From NCBI GenBank assembly GCA_902492505.1, contig CABULU010000030.1, forward strand, positions 1 through 22,600: a stretch of DNA of 22,600 nt, read 5' to 3'. Position numbers and translations under genes: made by a program. The DNA is from an uncultured Eubacteriales bacterium (lineage in GTDB: Bacteria > Bacillota > Clostridia > Oscillospirales > QAKW01). The notes under the pieces were generated by a model, which saw only the letters and a list, made by a program, of their open reading frames with translations, made no database searches and was not told the origin of the DNA. Shown one piece after another: positions 1-8,105 of the stretch (positions within the stretch are counted from its first letter, which is position 1; each line of letters begins with the position of its first letter).

Positions 1-441
1 CCAAGCCAGTCCGGCTTGGAACCGCGGGTTTTCTGCGCACTGCTGCTTGAAATTGACGGAGCCCCACTGTATTTTATAAACACTCATCTATCATATGAAA
101 GCCAGACGCTGCAAAAAAAACAGATGTCCGCACTGGGAGAATATGTGAGCACACTCAAGTATCCCTTTGTATTAACGGGTGATTTTAACACAGAGAATTT
201 CACTCTGTTTGACACAATGTCCGAAAGTGCCAAAAGTCCCGTACAGCTTATGAACAGCAGCCAGAGCCGCTTTGCATCATTTTATCCGGAGAATGCAGCG
301 ATTGACAACATTGTTATATCAAAAGGTCTCAAATTTATAGATAAAGGCATGTATACACTCAGTAAAAACTCCGACCATTACATGATATACGCTCAGATTG
401 AATTTGAAAATCAGGTAAAATTTCCTGAGCCACAGCTATAA
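1..441 (+). CDS. Endonuclease/exonuclease/phosphatase family protein, 3' part only
   Basis: The reading frame is open from base 1, so the gene begins outside the window and only about the last 146 codons are present. The remaining part has three motifs of the DNase I-like metal-dependent phosphoesterase fold: NTHLS (metal/catalytic His), LTGDFNT (the GDFN motif) and the C-terminal SDHY motif, where SDH holds the general-base His. Members of this fold hydrolyse phosphodiesters or phosphomonoesters of nucleic acids, inositol phosphates or sphingolipids; the substrate cannot be told from this fragment. An in-frame TTG at 16 could be mistaken for a start, but the frame continues upstream of it and a family member needs about 100 more N-terminal residues. 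A hairpin follows at 486-527. The family call is firm and the function open. Confidence 0.85.
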   Translation, partial: PSQSGLEPRVFCALLLEIDGAPLYFINTHLSYESQTLQKKQMSALGEYVSTLKYPFVLTGDFNTENFTLFDTMSESAKSPVQLMNSSQSRFASFYPENAAIDNIVISKGLKFIDKGMYTLSKNSDHYMIYAQIEFENQVKFPEPQL

Positions 442-485
442 TTGCACTAACCGACTGCGTGCCGATTAAACGATTATATAAAAAC

Positions 486-532
486 AAAGACATCAGGATG
501 ATTTTCACAGCTTTTCCGGATGTCTTTATTTA
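486..532 (+). terminator. Possible intrinsic terminator after the phosphoesterase gene
   Basis: A 9-bp perfect stem (AAAGACATC at 486-494 with GATGTCTTT at 519-527) encloses a 24-base loop and is followed by an A/T-rich tail (ATTTAATT). The large loop and interrupted U-tract make this a weak to moderate terminator. It lies between two co-directional genes. Confidence 0.45.
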
Positions 533-561
533 ATTATCGAAAGAGAGGTATTAAATAAGCA

Positions 562-1917
562 ATGGGAAAAAAAGCAGTACGGGTGCGAAGCGATTTTTCC
601 AAAGGACCTGTCTGGAAATGTATTGTAGTTCAGGCAATTCCTCTGACCATTGCGCAAATGGTACAGCTTTTATATAATGTTGTCGACCGTATCTACATAG
701 GACATATGGAAGACGGGAACAGTCTTGCACTTACGGGAGTGGGACTGACTTTTCCTATAGTTACGCTTATCATGGCCTTCACCGCACTTTTCGGGACGGG
801 AGGGGTACCGCTGTTTTCAATCGCCAGAGGTGCCAAAGACAGCCAAAAAGCAGGAAAAATACTCGGCAACTCTTTTATGCTGCTCACTGTCAGCGCAATT
901 TTCCTCACAGCCGCCGGGTATCTGTTTTGCCGCCCAGTACTGTTTATGTTCGGTGCGAGTGAAGCCTCATATGTTTATGCACAGCAATATTTGAGTATTT
1001 ATCTTGCCGGTACTCTGTTTTCCATGCTCACAACCGGACTTAACGGGTATATAAACGCACAGGGATTTCCGAAAATAGGTATGCTGACGACCGTTTTGGG
1101 AGCTGTGATAAATATTGTACTTGACCCTATTTTTATATTCACATTAAATATGGGCGTGGCGGGAGCGGCAATTGCAACAATAATCAGCCAAATGATTTCA
1201 GCGGTATGGGTTGTAAGCTTTTTATTCGGCAAAAAATCAGTTGTCAGGCTCACAAAAGACTGCTTTAAGCCAAGCGTTAAAATAATTAAAAGCATTCTGA
1301 GCCTCGGCAGCTCCAATTTCATTATGCAGGGCACAAACTGTCTTGTACAGGTAGTATGCAACTCTACGCTTCAGCGCTGCGGAGGCGACATATACGTAGG
1401 TATTATGACAGTTCTCAATTCAATACGTGAGGTATTCATGCTGCCTGTCAGCGGCATAACAAACGGCGGTCAACCCGTAATCAGCTTTAACTACGGAGCA
1501 GGAAAAAATGACAGAGTAAAGGCGGGAATTCACTTTGATACGATTATCGGCTGTATTTACACAATGGCCGCCTGGGTACTCATCGTCATTTTTCCAAAAT
1601 TCTGGTTCGGCATATTCTCAAATGACACAGAAATATTAGCAAAAGGAATAAACGCACTTAGAATTTATTTTTTTGGATTTGTATTTATGTCTCTTCAGTT
1701 TGCGGGGCAGCATGCGTTTCAAGCTCTCGGAGACGCCAAACACGCAATTTTCTTTTCACTTTTGCGAAAGGTAATCATTGTCGTACCGCTTACTCTCCTG
1801 CTCCCTATAATGGGGTTTGGAGTAAACGGCGTTTTTTTGGCAGAACCTATATCGAATGTTATCGGCGGTCTGGCAAGCTACATAACAATGAAAATGACAG
1901 TTTACAAAAAGCTCTGA
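562..1917 (+). CDS. MATE family efflux transporter
   Basis: This 451-residue, very hydrophobic protein has the two-halved layout of the multidrug and toxin extrusion family. The first half starts with IPLTIAQMVQLLYNVVDRIYIG and continues with the typical GVGLTFP and GTGGVPLFSIARG stretches; the second half carries the NGGQPVISFNYGA motif. About 12 membrane helices are expected, and the length is normal for the family. MATE pumps export cationic drugs or metabolites using a Na+ or H+ gradient; the substrate is not predictable here. The ATG at 562 follows a purine-rich AGAGAGG about 13 bases upstream, a long but usable spacing. The gene runs convergent to the ABC exporter operon, with a shared bidirectional terminator between them. 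I found no convincing promoter. Confidence 0.93.
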   Translation: MGKKAVRVRSDFSKGPVWKCIVVQAIPLTIAQMVQLLYNVVDRIYIGHMEDGNSLALTGVGLTFPIVTLIMAFTALFGTGGVPLFSIARGAKDSQKAGKILGNSFMLLTVSAIFLTAAGYLFCRPVLFMFGASEASYVYAQQYLSIYLAGTLFSMLTTGLNGYINAQGFPKIGMLTTVLGAVINIVLDPIFIFTLNMGVAGAAIATIISQMISAVWVVSFLFGKKSVVRLTKDCFKPSVKIIKSILSLGSSNFIMQGTNCLVQVVCNSTLQRCGGDIYVGIMTVLNSIREVFMLPVSGITNGGQPVISFNYGAGKNDRVKAGIHFDTIIGCIYTMAAWVLIVIFPKFWFGIFSNDTEILAKGINALRIYFFGFVFMSLQFAGQHAFQALGDAKHAIFFSLLRKVIIVVPLTLLLPIMGFGVNGVFLAEPISNVIGGLASYITMKMTVYKKL

Positions 1918-1944
1918 TAAAGCAATAGGTATATTGTAACGTAA

Positions 1945-1984
1945 AAATAAAAATATCCGTGTGTACACACGGATATTTTTATTT
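1945..1984. terminator. Bidirectional terminator, perfect 40-base palindrome
   Basis: Positions 1945-1964 and 1965-1984 are exact reverse complements (20-bp arms, core CCGTGTGTACACACGG), with A-rich and T-rich outer arms on either side. Read either way it gives a GC-rich hairpin followed by a U-rich tract, so it can end both the MATE transcript (+) and the ABC exporter transcript (-), whose stop codon begins 2 bases away. Confidence 0.9.
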
Positions 1985-1986
1985 AT

Positions 1987-3873
1987 CTAATCAAGCTCTT
2001 TTTTACCTGTATAAAGCTCGTAATATCTGCCCTTCTGCTGCAAAAGGTCGTCATGGTCGCCGCGCTCGATAATCTCGCCCTGTTCCAACACCATGATAGC
2101 ATTGGCATTTCGCACAGTTGAAAGTCGGTGCGCAATAACAAATGTCGTTCGCTCCTTCATCAGTCTGTCCATGCCGTGCTCAATATGGCGCTCCGTACGT
2201 GTATCTACCGAGCTTGTAGCTTCATCCAGCACAAGTATTGGAGCCTTTGACAAAGCTGCACGGGCAATATTCAAGAGCTGTCGCTGACCCTGAGACAGAT
2301 TGGCGCCGTCGCCCTCTATAACAGTGTCGTAACCATCTGACAAACGCATGATAAAGCTGTGCGCACTGGCAGTCTTTGCCGCCTGAACAACCTCATCGTC
2401 CGTAGCATCGAGACGACCGTAACGGATATTTTCCCTGACCGTGCCGGTAAACAGATGAGTGTCCTGAAGCACCATTGCAATGTTGCGCCGCAGTTCATCC
2501 ATTTTATAATTCCGGATATCTATACCATCAATAGTTATACTGCCCTCGCTTATATCGTAAAAACGGTTTAACAGATTTGTTATTGTAGTTTTTCCGGCAC
2601 CCGTTGAACCGACAAACGCTATTTTCTGACCCGGTTTTGCATATAATGAAATATTTTTGAGAATAACCTTATCGGGATTATATCCGAAAGTTACGTTTTT
2701 AAGCTCGACATGTCCCTTCATTTTATCTGCGGGAACGGCATTTTCACTATCCTGCGGCTCCGGTTCAAGATCAAGCACTGCAAACACCCGCTCGGCTCCG
2801 GCAAGAGCTGAGAAAATGGTCGCCATTTGCTGAGAGATATTATTTATCGGCATGGAAAATTGCCTTGCGTAATTTACAAATATAGTAAGTCCGCCTACGT
2901 CAAATCCGCGAAGGACGCACAGTATTCCGCCTATTCCGGCAGTCAGCGCATAACTTATCTGAGATACATTACCCATTATAGGTCCCATCACGCCGCCCCA
3001 AAACTGCGCGCCTATTTGCTTGTCACGCAGATCCTCGTTCAGCTCTGAAAACTCATCCTCACAAATCTGCTCATGATTGAATACTTTTATAACCTTCTGC
3101 CCCGAAACCGATTCCTCAATATAACCGTTTACGGCACCAAGCGCCGTCTGCTGCGCTACGTAGTATTTACGGCTCATTTTAGCAATTGCCGAACCGCCGA
3201 GTGCGAACACGGGAGCAAATACAAGCGTTATCAGCGTAAGCCAAATATTTGTAAATATCATCATGGACAGCGTGCCTATCAGCATAATAGACCCGGAAAT
3301 CAACGCTACAACCGAATTGTCAAGCATTACCCCGATATTATCAATATCATTTGTAAAACGGCTCATCACCTCGCCTGTACTGTTATTATCAAAAAAACGC
3401 ACCGGCAGCGACTGAATTTTGTCAAACAGATCGTTTCTGATTTTCTCAATAGCACTCTGCGAAACAACCAGCATAAGACGCTGCTGCAAATAAGTAAATA
3501 GGACACCGACAAGGTAAACACCCAGCATAACGCCAATCATCATAAGCAGATATGCCGAACGCTCCGCAACCGTCTTATCCGACATCGTCAGATTGTTAAT
3601 GACCGGTCTCAGAATATAAGAGCCGATGAGGCTTGTAGCCGTAGAAAGTATCATAAACAGTAAAACGAAAATCAGCTTAACCTTGTATATATTTACATAA
3701 TACATCAAGCGTTTAAGAACATGCTTTGTATTTTTCGGCTTTCCTTGAGGGCGCGGTCCGCGACCGTGTCCCGGACCGCCATTGCCGGGACCACCTGCGG
3801 ACTTAACACCGGATGCTCCGCCCTGCGCACCGCTGTACTGCTTTTGAAGTTCTTCAAGACTGCGTGCAGGCAT
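1987..3873 (-). CDS. ABC exporter half-transporter, NBD with canonical catalytic residues (heterodimer subunit)
   Basis: A 628-residue fused membrane plus ATPase protein of the multidrug/lipid exporter type. Residues 1-50 form a Gly/Pro/Lys-rich, low-complexity cytoplasmic extension; about 60-360 is the six-helix membrane domain; the rest is the nucleotide-binding domain. Visible motifs are Walker A GSTGAGKTT (422-430), Q-loop Gln470, signature LSQGQ (526-530), Walker B ILVLDE with catalytic Glu551, and switch His582. The signature is off-consensus (LSQGQ for LSGGQ). This pairs with the partner's defective Walker B and switch residues to form one degenerate ATP site, as in BmrCD or TM287/288. 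The ATG shares one base with the TAA of the upstream partner (TAATG), indicating translational coupling. A palindromic terminator follows directly. The substrate is unknown; drug or lipid export is inferred. Confidence 0.94.
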   Translation of the reverse strand: MPARSLEELQKQYSGAQGGASGVKSAGGPGNGGPGHGRGPRPQGKPKNTKHVLKRLMYYVNIYKVKLIFVLLFMILSTATSLIGSYILRPVINNLTMSDKTVAERSAYLLMMIGVMLGVYLVGVLFTYLQQRLMLVVSQSAIEKIRNDLFDKIQSLPVRFFDNNSTGEVMSRFTNDIDNIGVMLDNSVVALISGSIMLIGTLSMMIFTNIWLTLITLVFAPVFALGGSAIAKMSRKYYVAQQTALGAVNGYIEESVSGQKVIKVFNHEQICEDEFSELNEDLRDKQIGAQFWGGVMGPIMGNVSQISYALTAGIGGILCVLRGFDVGGLTIFVNYARQFSMPINNISQQMATIFSALAGAERVFAVLDLEPEPQDSENAVPADKMKGHVELKNVTFGYNPDKVILKNISLYAKPGQKIAFVGSTGAGKTTITNLLNRFYDISEGSITIDGIDIRNYKMDELRRNIAMVLQDTHLFTGTVRENIRYGRLDATDDEVVQAAKTASAHSFIMRLSDGYDTVIEGDGANLSQGQRQLLNIARAALSKAPILVLDEATSSVDTRTERHIEHGMDRLMKERTTFVIAHRLSTVRNANAIMVLEQGEIIERGDHDDLLQQKGRYYELYTGKKELD

Positions 3874-5609
3874 TATCTGTCACCCTCTTTCTTCTCATTC
3901 TGCGAATAGTAAATCTCCTTATATTCCTCATTGCTTTCCAAAAGCTCATTATGTGTGCCTATACCTGTTATTACACCGTCGTCCATAACTATTATTTTAT
4001 CGGCATCAATAACTGAGGATATACGCTGCGCAATAATAATTTTAGTAGAATCTGCAAGCTCGTTTTTGAATGCCCGGCGTATATTTGCCTCAGTAGCCGT
4101 ATCAACAGCGCTTGTCGAGTCATCAAGAATTAGTATCTTGGGATTTTTAAGAAGCGCACGGGCAATACAAAGTCTCTGCTTCTGTCCTCCGGAAACATTG
4201 GTGCCGCCCTGGTCCAGCTCGGTCTGATAACCGTCTGTAAATCCCTGAATAAACAAATTTGCCTGCGCGCTCTCACATGCGGCTTTTATCTGCTCATCAG
4301 TAGCATTCTCATCGCCCCAACGCAAATTATCCTCGATCGTTCCGGAAAACAACACGTTTTTCTGAAGCACCATGCCGACGCTTTCACGAAGGTGATACAG
4401 ACTGTAATCGCGCACGTTCACTCCATCTATAAGCACCTCTCCCTCATCCGCGTCATAAAGACGCGGTATCAAAGAGACAAGCGTTGTTTTGCCGCATCCC
4501 GTAGAGCCGATAATACCGACCGTTTCCCCCGGATTTATAGTGAGACTTATATTATCAAGCACCTTCCCCTCACTTTTCTTATAATACCTGAAGCCAACGT
4601 TTTTAAACTCAACCTTTCCGCTTGTAATAACACGGTCTTTGTAGAGAGCATTTTCATCGGTAATATCCGCATTTTCATCCAAAACCTCTGAAATACGACG
4701 GGCTGAAGCCATTGCACGGGATGAAAACATAAACATCATAGTTACCATGATAAGTGACATAAGTATCTGAGTAATATAAGTGATAAATGCAATAAGATCC
4801 CCGTCCGGCATTGCGCCGTTCATAACAAGTCTGCCGCCCAACCAAAGCACTGAAACAGTAGTAAGGTTCATAAGCAGGGTCATTACGGGCTGCATGCAAA
4901 TCATAACAAGCATCGCACTCATACCGGCATGCTTTAAATCTCCGTTTGACTTTCTGAATTTTTTTATTTCAAAGTCACGGCGAACAAAGGATTTTACAAC
5001 GCGTACATTAGTTATGTTTTCCTGTATGTTTGAATTAAGACCGTCGACCTTGTCCTGCATAATTCCAAAGCGCGGAAAACCGATGCGTATAATTATCAAC
5101 AAGACGGCAAACAGCACGGGAATAGCCACAGCCAGAACTACAGCCAGCGATGGACGCAAAGCTATTGCCATAAACAAGGCGCCGATAAGCATGCCCGGAG
5201 CACGCAAAAACATACGCAGGAGCATATTTACAAAATTTTGTATCTGTGTCACGTCGTTTGTAAGTCTTGTTACAAGCGAACCCGTAGAAAATTTATCGAT
5301 ATTGGCAAATGAAAAACTCTGTATTTTTGAAAATACATCACGACGCACGTCTGTTGCAAAATTAACCGAAGCCTTTGCACCGAAAAAAGCGCCGCCGATA
5401 CCACCCGCCATCATTAATACGGCAGTGAGAATCATCAGCGCGCAAGTGCCGGCAACATACTGCCAATTCCCCTTATTTACTCCTTCATTTATTATTTGGG
5501 ACAGAAATTTCGGCATCAGTACCTCACCAACAACCTCTACAACCATACAAAACGGTCCTAAGATAAAAAACAGCTTATACGGCTTTACATATTTCATCCA
5601 TCTTTTCAT
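3873..5609 (-). CDS. ABC exporter half-transporter with degenerate ATPase site (heterodimer subunit)
   Basis: A 578-residue six-helix membrane domain plus nucleotide-binding domain, the usual size for a half-exporter. Walker A is GSTGCGKTT (368-376), Q-loop Gln416 and signature VSGGQ (472-476). The residue after the Walker B Asp496 is Asp497 rather than the catalytic Glu, and the switch residue is Gln528 (AQRISS) rather than His. The partner encoded next has intact Glu and His but an altered signature. Heterodimeric exporters with one non-hydrolysing site show this complementary pattern. A Shine-Dalgarno AGGAG lies within the 3' end of the MarR gene just upstream, so regulator and pump are one transcript. 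Multidrug export controlled by MarR is the likely role; the substrate is unknown. Confidence 0.94.
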   Translation of the reverse strand: MKRWMKYVKPYKLFFILGPFCMVVEVVGEVLMPKFLSQIINEGVNKGNWQYVAGTCALMILTAVLMMAGGIGGAFFGAKASVNFATDVRRDVFSKIQSFSFANIDKFSTGSLVTRLTNDVTQIQNFVNMLLRMFLRAPGMLIGALFMAIALRPSLAVVLAVAIPVLFAVLLIIIRIGFPRFGIMQDKVDGLNSNIQENITNVRVVKSFVRRDFEIKKFRKSNGDLKHAGMSAMLVMICMQPVMTLLMNLTTVSVLWLGGRLVMNGAMPDGDLIAFITYITQILMSLIMVTMMFMFSSRAMASARRISEVLDENADITDENALYKDRVITSGKVEFKNVGFRYYKKSEGKVLDNISLTINPGETVGIIGSTGCGKTTLVSLIPRLYDADEGEVLIDGVNVRDYSLYHLRESVGMVLQKNVLFSGTIEDNLRWGDENATDEQIKAACESAQANLFIQGFTDGYQTELDQGGTNVSGGQKQRLCIARALLKNPKILILDDSTSAVDTATEANIRRAFKNELADSTKIIIAQRISSVIDADKIIVMDDGVITGIGTHNELLESNEEYKEIYYSQNEKKEGDR

Positions 5610-5613
5610 TGTA

Positions 5614-6054
5614 TTATATCTCTTTCTCCTCTCCGGTCAAATTATTGCGTATTCGTTCAAGATAGCTTAAAAACTGCGACAGCTCAGATTCATCAAATCC
5701 ACTGAACATACGCTCGTCAACAGTATGAAAAATTGAATGTGACTTTTCTACAAGCTCTCTGCCTTTCCGGGTTATCTCAATACGGTTCTGCCGCATGTCT
5801 CCTATAAAGGATGTGCGGGCGATATATCCGCCGTTTTCGAGCTTTTTAATTGTGACTGCAACTGCGGCGGGGCTGACGCCGAACTCGGCCGCAATATCCT
5901 TTTGAGACGGAGCCTCACTCCTTTTTGCTAAATTCATTAACATTCTATGCTGAGAGTGATGAACCCCCAGCTCGCTCAAAAGCTGCTCGCACATGTTTCT
6001 GTGCATACGCAGCACGCCTGCCATAAGAAGCACTGTCTCGCTTTTCTTTTCCAT
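5614..6054 (-). CDS. MarR family transcriptional regulator
   Basis: A 146-residue protein with the MarR winged-helix layout: an N-terminal dimerisation helix, HTH at about residues 50-75 (SQKDIAAEFGVSPAAVAVTI), a basic wing around 78-95 (DMRQNRIEIT) and C-terminal dimerisation helices. MarR proteins usually repress their own operon and release DNA on binding a small phenolic or lipophilic ligand. The gene is first in the operon, four bases before the ABC exporter pair, and is preceded by a consensus promoter and a 20-bp inverted repeat suited to a MarR dimer. The start ATG has AGGG nine bases upstream. Autorepression and drug-responsive control of the exporter are inferred from this layout. 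Confidence 0.93.
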   Translation of the reverse strand: MEKKSETVLLMAGVLRMHRNMCEQLLSELGVHHSQHRMLMNLAKRSEAPSQKDIAAEFGVSPAAVAVTIKKLENGGYIARTSFIGDMRQNRIEITRKGRELVEKSHSIFHTVDERMFSGFDESELSQFLSYLERIRNNLTGEEKEI

Positions 6055-6072
6055 TGCATTTACCCTTAAAAA

Positions 6073-6092
6073 TTAATTAACGTGTTAATTAA
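6073..6092. promoter_or_regulatory. Putative MarR operator, inverted repeat
   Basis: TTAATTAAC at 6073-6081 and GTTAATTAA at 6084-6092 are exact reverse complements around a GT centre. The repeat lies just downstream of the -10 box at 6103-6108, covering roughly +4 to +23, where a bound dimer would block transcription. Size and AT-richness fit known MarR sites; binding is inferred. Confidence 0.65.
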
Positions 6093-6102
6093 ACTGCTAA
6101 GT

Positions 6103-6131
6103 ATTATAACAGTATAAAAATTATATGTCAA
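6103..6131 (-). promoter_or_regulatory. Consensus sigma-A promoter of the marR-ABC exporter operon
   Basis: On the minus strand, TTGACA (6126-6131) and TATAAT (6103-6108) are separated by exactly 17 bases, a perfect match to the housekeeping consensus. The start of transcription should fall near 6096. Such a strong promoter is consistent with control by repression. Confidence 0.85.
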
Positions 6132-6175
6132 CACAAATTTTATTCTTTTACAATTTGTTAATATGCAAAAAAATT

Positions 6176-6205
6176 AAATCAGGGTGCCGTAATGTACCCT
6201 GATTT
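6176..6205 (-). terminator. Intrinsic terminator after the Spo0A-family gene
   Basis: Perfect 10-bp stem, AAATCAGGGT (6176-6185) with ACCCTGATTT (6196-6205), loop of 10 bases. On the minus strand the stem is followed by TTTAATTTTTTT, a good U-tract. It ends the trpS-to-Spo0A-like transcription unit. Confidence 0.85.
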
Positions 6206-6216
6206 ATCCATAAAAA

Positions 6217-7038
6217 TCATAATATACCCAATTCATTTTTAACGTGCTCCGTAAGCATGGAAATAAACTGACCGTTGGTAGGATTGTTTCCCGCTTCGAC
6301 GGAATAGCCGAACATTTCTGTAACCACCGAGTAATCACCGCGCTCCCAAGAACGGCGGACTGCAACGCGTATAGCCCGCTCTACACTGGCAACTGACGTA
6401 TCATTAAGCTTAGCAAGACGCGGATACAGCTGTTTTGTAAGAGAATAAAGCATTTCACCATCGTGCATTGCAAGCATAACAGCGTCAAAAATATATCTGT
6501 ATCCACGCATTTTGGTAGGTATACCGAGCAGACGCATATTTTCTCGTATACAATTCACTATCCTGTAATTTTCGTATGAATCAGGATATTGCACGCTTCC
6601 TCCCGCCGCCGAATCTTTATCACCGGCAGGCGCCATATCATGCTCCGCCACGTCGCGCAGCTTTTTTCGCTGCTCCGAAAGATAAATAAGCTTTTTATGA
6701 AAATTGAGATAGTCAAACGGTACCAGCGAGTAAAAGCTGATATCCCGGCATGAGGACAGCTCTGCAAGCCCACTCACGTTAGAACGGCTCACGACAACAA
6801 AAGCGGGGTCAGCCTTACCCAGCTTCTTAACTGTCTCGATAATCTGACATGCATTCAGGTCATACATAAATGCATCGCATATCACAATATCAGGTAAGTA
6901 TTCATTTATTGCTTCAACACAGTCAAATCCGTACTGCGTTGTCTCGAGCACGTCATACTCAAAGGTCTCTAAAAATTCAGATACAAACCCCTGCGTTTCC
7001 TTATCCGAATAACCAACCACAACAGTTATTTCCGACAC
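6217..7038 (-). CDS. Spo0A-family response regulator with a degenerate receiver domain
   Basis: The C-terminal third closely resembles the Spo0A DNA-binding domain (GYRYIFDAVMLAM, LYPRLAKLND, VERAIRVAVRRSW, FGYSVEAGNNPTNGQFISML). The N-terminal 120 residues are receiver-like but altered. Numbered from the GTG start, the phospho-acceptor Asp55 is kept (VICDAFM). The acidic pair that binds Mg2+ in Spo0A (ADDN) is GYSD at 9-12, and the conserved Lys of KPFD is Val106 (VPFD). In the recognition helix the Arg of SRVERAIR is Ser218. The start is set by GGAGG at 7045-7049: it abuts an ATG at 7044 but is six bases from the in-frame GTG at 7038, so GTG is preferred. The gene is last in an envelope-polymer operon and not beside spoIVB, the usual spo0A neighbour, so it may be a paralogue rather than the master sporulation regulator. 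Confidence 0.88.
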   Translation of the reverse strand: MSEITVVVGYSDKETQGFVSEFLETFEYDVLETTQYGFDCVEAINEYLPDIVICDAFMYDLNACQIIETVKKLGKADPAFVVVSRSNVSGLAELSSCRDISFYSLVPFDYLNFHKKLIYLSEQRKKLRDVAEHDMAPAGDKDSAAGGSVQYPDSYENYRIVNCIRENMRLLGIPTKMRGYRYIFDAVMLAMHDGEMLYSLTKQLYPRLAKLNDTSVASVERAIRVAVRRSWERGDYSVVTEMFGYSVEAGNNPTNGQFISMLTEHVKNELGIL

Positions 7039-7052
7039 CTGCATCCTCCGTT

Positions 7053-8099
7053 TTACTTTTCAACAACTAAAAACGCATTCGGCAGAAAACGCATGCCGTC
7101 TGCATCGGAACCGCTTGGGTTGTTTACGATCTCACCCTCATACTGCAAAACAGTGGATGAACCGCCGTCAAGGTTAGCTGCATTATAACATTGCTGTTCT
7201 ACCATAATTTCCTGTAATGTTCTTATGGATACGCCCGCAGAAGATATGGAACGACCATCAACAACGACAAAAACCACCGTACCGTCACGGCGCTGACCAA
7301 TCGCTGTTCTGGGAGCAGTGCCCCATCCTCCGTTACCCTCCATCTTGGCAGGCTCACCGTTTATGATAAGAAATGGCGTAAATTCAACCGCATCACGCAA
7401 TCTCAGCTCGCTGAGCTCGCCCTTGCGGAATTTTCCGAGTATAAGAACATTATCCTCATTAAAACCGACAATATTATACGAACTTTTATTTGGCTGATGG
7501 AGTATTTCTCCCTCGGAAACAACAAGTCCCATAGGTATACCGCCGTTGCCAAAGCCGTTTGCGTCACCAAAGCCGCCGGCATTTATACCTGCTACTGCAG
7601 ACGGGTAGTTCTGCATAAGATACGGCAGCTTTTGACCCTTAACGCCGAAATATTCGGAAACACCGAGAATTACACTGGACGGGTCTGATATCTCAAGCAT
7701 CCATGCTTTATAGTTTCCCTTGCTGATATTAGTCAGCTTTATTTCGTTTTTCTTTTTACTTGTATCTATACTGTTAGTATCTGTCTGCGTATCAAGGTCA
7801 ATAACCGTATTTTTACTCATAACATCCTCAATAACCGCCCTGGGATAAAACATCTCGGACAGATACTTATGATTTATTGTAGTTTGCGATGACGTTATAA
7901 AATACGTGCGAAAACCGTCCCAGGGACCGTACAGTAAAAAAAGCCCCACCACACCGCAGATAAACCACGTGTACAGCATTGACATTACAAACTTACCTGC
8001 GGGACGCTTTGTAAACTTAAGCTTTGTCCCCGAAGGCTGAGCATCTTCCCCCTTATGCAAAAGCTCATCGTTGTCTGATTTATTATTTTTACGTTTCAT
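7053..8099 (-). CDS. Membrane-anchored phosphodiester glycosidase (NAGPA domain) protein
   Basis: A 348-residue protein with a charged cytoplasmic N-terminus (1-36), one membrane segment at about 37-59 (ending at LLYGPWDGF), a Thr/Ser/Asp-rich linker, and an extracytoplasmic NAGPA-type domain from about 120 to the end. Domain landmarks are GINAGGFGD (171-179), GWGTAPRTAIGQ (258-269), VVDGRS (279-284) and NLDGGSSTVLQYEG (309-322). The family is named for the mammalian enzyme that removes GlcNAc from a phosphodiester. Bacterial members act on surface glycans linked through phosphodiesters, although the substrate here is unknown. It sits six bases after the UDP-GlcNAc 2-epimerase gene and eight to fourteen bases before the Spo0A-like gene, so it is co-transcribed with glycan precursor genes. 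A role in trimming or remodelling that polymer is inferred. Confidence 0.85.
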   Translation of the reverse strand: MKRKNNKSDNDELLHKGEDAQPSGTKLKFTKRPAGKFVMSMLYTWFICGVVGLFLLYGPWDGFRTYFITSSQTTINHKYLSEMFYPRAVIEDVMSKNTVIDLDTQTDTNSIDTSKKKNEIKLTNISKGNYKAWMLEISDPSSVILGVSEYFGVKGQKLPYLMQNYPSAVAGINAGGFGDANGFGNGGIPMGLVVSEGEILHQPNKSSYNIVGFNEDNVLILGKFRKGELSELRLRDAVEFTPFLIINGEPAKMEGNGGWGTAPRTAIGQRRDGTVVFVVVDGRSISSAGVSIRTLQEIMVEQQCYNAANLDGGSSTVLQYEGEIVNNPSGSDADGMRFLPNAFLVVEK

Positions 8100-8105
8100 T
8101 TATAA

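Noticed and set aside
4780..5670. Plus-strand open frame of 296 codons opposite the ABC exporter gene
   Set aside because: It mirrors the coding of a clear ABC transporter, has no Shine-Dalgarno or recognisable domain, and runs into the marR gene on the other strand.
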